A DNA stretch of 64,000 nt, from assembly GCF_001426885.1 (NCBI RefSeq), contig NZ_LMFP01000033.1, forward strand, positions 110,753 to 174,752. Reading direction: 5' to 3'. Positions 59,255 to 64,000 of this stretch are shown here, piece after piece. The translations under genes and the position numbers were made by a program. Source of the DNA: Pelomonas sp. Root1444 (GTDB lineage: Bacteria; Pseudomonadota; Gammaproteobacteria; Burkholderiales; Burkholderiaceae_C). The notes beneath the pieces were generated by a model, which ran no database searches, was not told where the DNA came from, and worked only from the letters and a program-made list of their open reading frames with translations. Within the stretch, counting starts at the first letter, position 1, and every line of letters starts with the position of its first letter.

Positions 59255-60874
59255 ATGAACGCTAAAAAACTTCTGACAGGCCTCGCCTGGCTTGCCTCGC
59301 TGGGCGCGCAGGCGCAGATCGACACCCAGCCGGTACCTGCAGAGCCGCGCAGCAGCGGCCTGCCCGCGCACTGGCAGCAAGGGGTGTTCATGGAAGTCTT
59401 CGTGCGCGGCTACCAGGACAGCGACGGCGACGGCATCGGCGACCTGCGCGGGCTCATCCGACGGTTGGATTACCTGAAGAAGCTCGGCATCGGCGGCCTG
59501 TGGCTGATGCCCGTCACGGCCAGCTCCGACCACGACCACGGCTACGCCACCACCGACTACCGCAACATCGAGCCGCAGTACGGCACGCTGGCGGATTTCG
59601 ACGAACTGATCCGCGAGGCCCACAAGCGCGGCATCGGCATCGTCATGGACTACGTCATCAACCACGCGTCCTGGCAGTTCCCGCCCTTCCAGCAGGCCGT
59701 GGCGGACCGCAGCAGCCCGTGGCGCAGCTGGTTCGTCTGGAACACCCACCCCGGCCCCGGCTGGGACATCTGGGGCAAGTACCCCTGGTACGACGCCGCC
59801 GCGAAGCCGTGGGACTGGACCGGCGAATGGAAGGACCTGCCGCCCATCCAGCCCGGCTCGCCGGACATCTTCTTCGGCACCTTCGGGCCACACATGCCCG
59901 ACTTCAACCTGCGCAACCCCGACGTCGTGCGCTATCACGAGGACTCGCTGCGCTTCTGGCTCAACCGCGGCCTGGACGGCTACCGGCTGGACGCCGTGCC
60001 CCACCTCATCGAGAACAACGCCAGGGACTGGAACGACCAGCCCGAAAGCCGCGTGCTGACCAAGCGCTTCCAGGACCTGATCAAAAGCTACCCCGGCCGC
60101 TACGTCGTCTGCGAGGCCACCGCCGAGCCCATCGCCTACGGCGAGCCGGGCCTGTGCAGCGGCGCCTTCGCCTTCAACCTGAACTACGACATCGTCAAGG
60201 CCGCCAAGGGCGACGCCGAGGCGCTGCAGCGCGTGGCCGCCTACTACCGCAGCATGTCGCCGACGATGGCGACCTTCCTGCACAACCACGACATCTTCAC
60301 CGGCCAGCGGCTGTGGGACCAGCTGCACGGCGACGAGGCCCGCTACCGGCTGGCGGCTGCCAGCTACCTGCTGCTGCCGGGCACGCCGTTCGTCTACTAC
60401 GGCGAGGAGATCGGCCTGGCCGGTATCGACGGCAAGGACGCCCAGGACGACGCGCCGCTGCGCGCGCCGATGAGCTGGACGCCCAGCAACCGAGGCCCGG
60501 ATGGCTTCACGACGAGCGCCAAGCCCTTCCGCCCGCTGTCGCTGAACCGCAGCCGGCACAACGCCCAGACCCAAGCGCGTGATACCGGTTCGCTGTTCAA
60601 CTTCTACCGCGAGCTGATCGCGCTGCGCCGTGCCTCGCCGGCCCTGACGCTGGGCCGCTACGACGCCGACCGCGTCGACGGCCAGGTCTGGACCTTCCAG
60701 CGCGTGCACGGCCGCGAGCGTGTGCTGGTCGCCATCAACCATGGCGACACCCCGGCCACCATCGACCTTCCGGCGGCCGCGCGAACGCTGCACCCGAAGA
60801 ACGCAGTCGCGCCCCGCGCCCGCGCGACGCTGCCGCCGCTGTCCCTGCGCGTCTACCGGCTGGAGCCGCGATGA
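59255..60874 (+). CDS. Alpha-amylase family glycosidase (alpha-glucosidase-like), exported GH13
   Basis: 539 residues. Signal peptide [23 protein letters not shown]13 barrel with [21 protein letters not shown] and DYVINHASW; nucleophile Asp246 (YRLDAVPHL), acid/base Glu287 (VCEATAEP), Asp346 (LHNHD). C-terminal beta domain from about 470. The [10 protein letters not shown] segment is shared with alpha-glucosidases and oligo-1,6-glucosidases, so maltodextrin hydrolysis is likely. Overlaps the next gene by ATGA. Confidence 0.92.
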   Translation: MNAKKLLTGLAWLASLGAQAQIDTQPVPAEPRSSGLPAHWQQGVFMEVFVRGYQDSDGDGIGDLRGLIRRLDYLKKLGIGGLWLMPVTASSDHDHGYATTDYRNIEPQYGTLADFDELIREAHKRGIGIVMDYVINHASWQFPPFQQAVADRSSPWRSWFVWNTHPGPGWDIWGKYPWYDAAAKPWDWTGEWKDLPPIQPGSPDIFFGTFGPHMPDFNLRNPDVVRYHEDSLRFWLNRGLDGYRLDAVPHLIENNARDWNDQPESRVLTKRFQDLIKSYPGRYVVCEATAEPIAYGEPGLCSGAFAFNLNYDIVKAAKGDAEALQRVAAYYRSMSPTMATFLHNHDIFTGQRLWDQLHGDEARYRLAAASYLLLPGTPFVYYGEEIGLAGIDGKDAQDDAPLRAPMSWTPSNRGPDGFTTSAKPFRPLSLNRSRHNAQTQARDTGSLFNFYRELIALRRASPALTLGRYDADRVDGQVWTFQRVHGRERVLVAINHGDTPATIDLPAAARTLHPKNAVAPRARATLPPLSLRVYRLEPR

Positions 60875-62703
60875 GAGCCCTGTTCACCCTTGCCACCGTC
60901 CTTCTGATGAGCCTGCCCACCCTGGCCGCCGAGCCCACCCACCGCGTCGAACCGCCCAACTGGTGGGCCGGCATGCGCGACACCTCGCTCCAGCTGATGC
61001 TGCACGCCCCCGGCATCGCCGATGCCAAGCCGACGCTGGCGCCCTACCCCGGCGTGACGCTCAAGGGCAGCCACCGCGCGGCCAGCGCCAACTACCTGTT
61101 CGTCGATCTCGTCGTCGGGCCCGGCGCCCAGCCCGGCGAACTGCAGCTGCAGGTGGGCGGCACGACGCTGCGCTACCCGTTGCTGGCCCGCACGCCCGGC
61201 TCCGCCGAGCGCCAAGGCTTCGGGCCGAAGGACGCGATCTACCTGCTGGTGCCCGACCGCTTTGCCAAGGGCGCCGACCTCGGCCAGGCCGGCATGAAGG
61301 AAGGCACCCACCGCGCCGACCCCAACGGCCGCCACGGCGGCGACCTGGCCGGCATGCGCCAGCACCTGGGCCACATCGCCGGCCTGGGCTTCACGCAGGT
61401 GTGGCCCACGCCGCTGGTCGAGAACAACAGCGAGCAGTACAGCTACCACGGCTATGCGGCGACCGATTTCTATCGCATCGACCCGCGCTTCGGCACGAAC
61501 GACGACTTCGGCGCCTTCGTCGCCGAGGCCCGCACCAAAGGCTTGGGCGTCATCCAGGACATCGTGCTCAACCACATCGGCGCCGGCCATTGGTGGATGG
61601 CCGACCTGCCCGCGCCCGACTGGGTCAACCAATCGCCGAGGGGCTACACCGAGACGCATCACGCGCGCATGACGCTGCAGGACCCGTATGCCTCGCCCAG
61701 CGACCGGCAGCGCTTCACCGACGGCTGGTTCGTGCCCGGCATGCCCGACCTCAACCAGCGCCGGCCCGAGCTGGCCACCTACCTCACGCAGATGACGCTG
61801 TGGTGGATCGAGCGCTACGGCCTGTCGGGCATCCGCACCGACACCTACTCGTACTCCGACCGCGATTTCCTCACGCGCTGGTCCGCCCGCGTCATGCAGG
61901 AGTACCCGCGGCTCAACATCGTCGGCGAGGAATGGAGCCCGCACCCGGCCGTCGTGGCCTACTGGCAGCGCGGCAAGAAGAACCACGACGGCTATGTGTC
62001 GCACACGCCCAGCATGATGGACTTCCCCATGAACTCCGCCCTGCTGGCCGCGCTGACCGAGAACGACGGCGCCTTCACCGGGCTGAACCGCCTCTACGAG
62101 GGCCTGGCGCACGACTTCGTCTACCCAGCCCCGGCCAACCTCGTGCTGTTCGACGGCAACCACGACACGCCGCGGCTGTTCTCGCTGCTCCAACGCGACG
62201 TGGGCCTGACCAAGATGGCCCTGGCCTACATCGCCACCACGCGCCGCATCCCACAGGTCTTCTACGGCACCGAGCTGCTGATGGAAAGCCCCGTGGAACG
62301 CGACGACGGCCGGGTGCGCGCCGACATGCCGGGCGGCTGGCCGGGCGACAAGGCCAACGCCTTCACCGGCGCCGGCCTCAGCCCCGAGCAGCGCGACATG
62401 CTGGACTGGACGCGACGGTTGTTCAACTGGCGCAAGGGCGCGGGCGTCATCCACGACGGCGCGCTGATGCAGTACGCGCCGCTGGACGGTGTCTATGTGT
62501 TCTTCCGCTTTGACGCCGGGCGCACCGTCATGGGGGTGTTGAACAAGAACCCCCAGACGGTCGTGCTGCCATTGGCACGCTTTGCTGAACGCGTGTCAGC
62601 CGGACAGCGCGCCCGCGATGTATTGAATGGCAAGACGCAGACGCTCGGTGATCAACTCACCGTGCCTGGAAAGGAACCGCTGATTCTGGAATTCGAGCGC
62701 TGA
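60871..62703 (+). CDS. Neopullulanase/cyclomaltodextrinase-like GH13 with N-terminal beta domain
   Basis: 610 residues. Signal peptide [21 protein letters not shown], an N-terminal Ig-like Cyc-maltodext_N domain (about 25-115, HRVEPPNWWAGMRDTSLQLM), then the catalytic barrel: VPDRFAKG, LNHIG, Asp324 (IRTDTYSYSD), Glu353 (VGEEWSPHP), Asp432 (FDGNHDTPR). The layout is that of SusA-type neopullulanases best known from Bacteroidota. Acts with the upstream amylase, with which it is translationally coupled, and with the divergent pullulanase. Confidence 0.92.
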   Translation: MRALFTLATVLLMSLPTLAAEPTHRVEPPNWWAGMRDTSLQLMLHAPGIADAKPTLAPYPGVTLKGSHRAASANYLFVDLVVGPGAQPGELQLQVGGTTLRYPLLARTPGSAERQGFGPKDAIYLLVPDRFAKGADLGQAGMKEGTHRADPNGRHGGDLAGMRQHLGHIAGLGFTQVWPTPLVENNSEQYSYHGYAATDFYRIDPRFGTNDDFGAFVAEARTKGLGVIQDIVLNHIGAGHWWMADLPAPDWVNQSPRGYTETHHARMTLQDPYASPSDRQRFTDGWFVPGMPDLNQRRPELATYLTQMTLWWIERYGLSGIRTDTYSYSDRDFLTRWSARVMQEYPRLNIVGEEWSPHPAVVAYWQRGKKNHDGYVSHTPSMMDFPMNSALLAALTENDGAFTGLNRLYEGLAHDFVYPAPANLVLFDGNHDTPRLFSLLQRDVGLTKMALAYIATTRRIPQVFYGTELLMESPVERDDGRVRADMPGGWPGDKANAFTGAGLSPEQRDMLDWTRRLFNWRKGAGVIHDGALMQYAPLDGVYVFFRFDAGRTVMGVLNKNPQTVVLPLARFAERVSAGQRARDVLNGKTQTLGDQLTVPGKEPLILEFER

Positions 62704-62717
62704 CTGCAGCGACGGCG

Positions 62718-62775
62718 TCTTGACGCCGCCGCTCAGCCGACGCCGAAGGCGATCGGTTGCAGCGGCCTGTTAACG
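62718..62775 (-). repeat. Degenerate attC-like site (distal end of cassette array)
   Basis: Imperfect hairpin: CCGCT (62729-62733) with AGCGG (62761-62765), an internal loop, then CCGACGCC (62737-62744) with GGCG-TCGG (62748-62756) carrying one bulged A, around a GAA loop. GTTAAC lies at 62769-62774 and TTGAC at 62720-62724 where the core sites should be. The bulged stem and position 35 bp past the stop of the 62810 gene fit attC; the core triplet on one side is mutated. Confidence 0.45.
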
Positions 62776-62809
62776 CGCACGCGGCCACTGTAAAACTCCT
62801 CCCTATGGC

Positions 62810-63211
62810 TCACGGTCGTCCCTTCATGAACGACCTCTCGCCCCACATGGCGACGTACAGCCCGCGCAAGTTATGGGGCACTAGCCGCCAACCTTCCGCC
62901 TTGCGCTTCTCATCTCGGATATCCCACATCAAAGACTCGACGTAAGCCACATCGATGCAACGAGCGATCTCTTCATTGCCACCCGCCAAAATCGCGGAGA
63001 CCTCGCGCAAGTGCTTTTCCGCCGTGACAAAGTCTTTGCCCTTGATCGCGTCCGTGGTGAACTGCGAAAAGTGCTCTACCCAAGAATACGGGGCATCACC
63101 TGCATCGAAACCCTGGTCGGCGACGCGCCTGTCCGCGCGAGCTGCGTCCTCTGGGAACGCCGCGCGGAGCCGTTCAACGACGCGGTGCGCAGCCTCGGTC
63201 GCAGCGTCCAT
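62810..63211 (-). CDS. Integron cassette gene: 133-residue hypothetical protein
   Basis: 133 residues, acidic/basic mixed, soluble. SWVEHFSQFTTDAIKGKDFVTAEKHLREVSAILAGGNEEI is a helical pair; YVESLMWDIRDEKRKAEGWRLVPHNLRGLY and MWGERSF follow. Not recognised. G+C is clearly lower than the chromosome average. The ATG is only six bases after the attC1 core site and lacks a ribosome-binding site, as in many cassettes. Confidence 0.8.
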   Translation of the reverse strand: MDAATEAAHRVVERLRAAFPEDAARADRRVADQGFDAGDAPYSWVEHFSQFTTDAIKGKDFVTAEKHLREVSAILAGGNEEIARCIDVAYVESLMWDIRDEKRKAEGWRLVPHNLRGLYVAMWGERSFMKGRP

Positions 63212-63217
63212 AGTGAG

Positions 63218-63274
63218 CTTTAACGTCGGAGTTCAGCGGGCGGCGAAGCCGTCCGCTGCAGCGAAAGGTTAGGC
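63218..63274 (-). repeat. attC recombination site 1
   Basis: On the reverse strand: R'' core GCCTAAC (63274-63268), an 11-bp stem CAGCGGGCGGC (63234-63244) with GCCGTCCGCTG (63248-63258) around GAA with one G-T pair, and R' core GTTAAAG (63224-63218). The stop codon TAA of the 63269 gene lies inside R''. This is the standard layout of an integron cassette 3' end. Confidence 0.85.
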
Positions 63275-63682
63275 ATCTTCGCGTCCGTACACATGGGAAA
63301 CAAGATATCCGATAAGCAACCCCAGGCACGGGCCGCCGGCCCAAATGCCCGCCACTAGCGGTGACCACGGTCGAGGGAACTGCTCGAATGCCGTGGCGAG
63401 CAAGCTGAGGACTGCAAGAAGGATCGGTACGACCATGGAACGGCGCGGCGAAAGATAGCCGGCAAGCATGCCGGCAAGTATTGAACCGAGAAATACCGAC
63501 CCTTGGATGACATACCAAGCCCAATGACTGGTGTTATCTGGATGCTCGACCCACTCAACCTTGTCGCCACTAGAAAGCGACAAAAATCGCATTGCAACAA
63601 GCACGACTACAGGAAGAAAAGTCTTCAGCCCAAGTTGCACCAGCCAGCCAACTACAACCCCGAGCCAAGCCGAACGCTTCAT
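63269..63682 (-). CDS. Integron cassette gene: 137-residue membrane protein
   Basis: 137 residues with four hydrophobic helices: about 5-33, 53-75, 83-100 and 110-130. The loop DKVEWVEHPDNTSH lies between the first two. Positive-inside bias (SPRRS). Not recognised as a known family. G+C is well below the neighbouring chromosomal genes. Ends with TAA inside the attC1 core. The cassette from attC2 to attC1 is 500 bp long. Confidence 0.8.
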   Translation of the reverse strand: MKRSAWLGVVVGWLVQLGLKTFLPVVVLVAMRFLSLSSGDKVEWVEHPDNTSHWAWYVIQGSVFLGSILAGMLAGYLSPRRSMVVPILLAVLSLLATAFEQFPRPWSPLVAGIWAGGPCLGLLIGYLVSHVYGREDA

Positions 63683-63716
63683 AGAATTTTGCCTATTCGT
63701 GGTCCGCCCATGAAAT

Positions 63717-63775
63717 GCCTAAACGTGCGCGCTCAGCGGGCGGCAAAGCCGTCCGCTGCAGCAAAAGGTTGAAGC
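63717..63775 (-). repeat. attC recombination site 2
   Basis: Stem CAGCGGGCGGC (63734-63744) with GCCGTCCGCTG (63748-63758) around AAA, identical in both arms to attC1 and exactly 500 bp away. Cores are slightly degenerate: reverse strand CTTCAAC at the R'' end and GTTTAGGC at the R' end. The 63776 gene stops one base before it. Confidence 0.8.
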
Positions 63776-64000
63776 TCATCGCCGAGCCCCAGGCACCCTC
63801 GGCGGTCCGCCACGGGCAGCCACGTACGCGGCATAGCTTGTGAAGTGCCTGCTGCGCCCAAGAAAGTGGGAATAGTGGTCGAAATGCCATCGGCACGCTT
63901 CTATGAATTCGGTCTGTGGCCGCCCCAACTCGGCGCACTGAACCGCCCCGGATTTCGCAGAGGCTCCAACTCTAGAGAATGGAGCCATGAGAAAGTCCCC
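63776..64000 (-). CDS. Integron cassette gene, possibly partial: hypothetical protein
   Basis: At least 70 residues if ATG 63988 is the start; the frame stays open to the window edge, so it may begin outside. LGRPQTEFIEACRWHFDHYSHFLGR and FTSYAAYVAARGG are the most protein-like parts. TGA is directly before attC2, which supports this frame over the overlapping reverse frame at 63693-63938. Function unknown. Confidence 0.55.
   Translation of the reverse strand, partial: GDFLMAPFSRVGASAKSGAVQCAELGRPQTEFIEACRWHFDHYSHFLGRSRHFTSYAAYVAARGGPPRVPGARR

Noticed and set aside
63503..63772. 89-codon forward frame ending QRAAKPSAAAKG, and a similar one at 62955-63272
   Set aside because: They run antisense through cassette genes and end in translated attC sequence; no start signal is seen.
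63693..63938. 81-codon reverse frame overlapping attC2
   Set aside because: Its C-terminus is encoded by the attC site itself (LQRTALPPAERARLG-type readthrough), while the 63776 frame stops cleanly before the site.

Overview
The window is about 70% G+C, densely packed, and reads as the chromosome of a betaproteobacterium in Burkholderiales, most likely the Rubrivivax/Leptothrix/Roseateles group. The evidence is housekeeping neighbourhoods typical of that order (rpsP-rimM-trmD-rplS, ribF-ileS-lspA, hda-HAD-pcnB-folK, DUF3579 divergent from argD-argF), together with a PEP-CTERM/PrsT surface-protein system and secreted starch enzymes. No rRNA, tRNA, CRISPR array, prophage or insertion sequence was seen. 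No gene-free stretch exceeds about 300 bases.

Layout. 1-7952: DUF454 fragment, oligopeptidase A, a coiled-coil secreted protein, yaeQ, argG, murB, yajQ and a periplasmic retropepsin-like protease. 8031-11917: the PEP-CTERM TPR protein PrsT and a PEP-CTERM cargo protein with a good sigma-54 promoter. 12062-21959: two paired acyl-CoA dehydrogenases, a pseudouridine synthase, ribF, ileS, lspA (with an unrelated reverse-strand gene wedged between the last two) and a PAS histidine kinase. 22014-30674: quinone reductase, EamA transporter, RluA-type synthase, two unknown secreted proteins, SDR, Tim44-like protein and an S9 peptidase lipoprotein. 30646-36843 (reverse): late cobalamin genes cobC-cobS-cobT and a CbiB-like gene, a CoA pyrophosphatase, then the rplS-trmD-rimM-rpsP ribosome operon. 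37023-46408: GNAT and TM2 genes, Pit plus its DUF47 partner, a long reverse operon from murJ and hda to folK, and rpsT. 46550-50165: alpha/beta hydrolase, DUF3579 and argD-argF; with argG this gives three arginine-biosynthesis genes.

50342-54259 looks like a protein-stress island: a metallophosphoesterase overlapping a Ser/Thr kinase fused to a universal-stress domain, two Hsp20 chaperones, an orphan ATP-synthase c-subunit and a cysteine-cluster protein. The 68 nt directly before the first Hsp20 gene can fold into a long hairpin that buries the whole ribosome-binding site, as in an RNA thermometer. A sigma-32-like promoter overlaps the same DNA.

54275-62703: a transglutaminase-like TPR lipoprotein, a solute-binding-like protein, and a divergent trio of exported GH13 enzymes for starch or maltodextrin breakdown.

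62704-64000: this tail is different. Three small reverse-strand genes of lower G+C are each followed by an attC-like recombination site. The two best sites are nearly identical and exactly 500 bp apart, and the stop codons abut or lie inside them. I read this as the distal end of a chromosomal integron cassette array whose integrase, if present, lies beyond the right edge.
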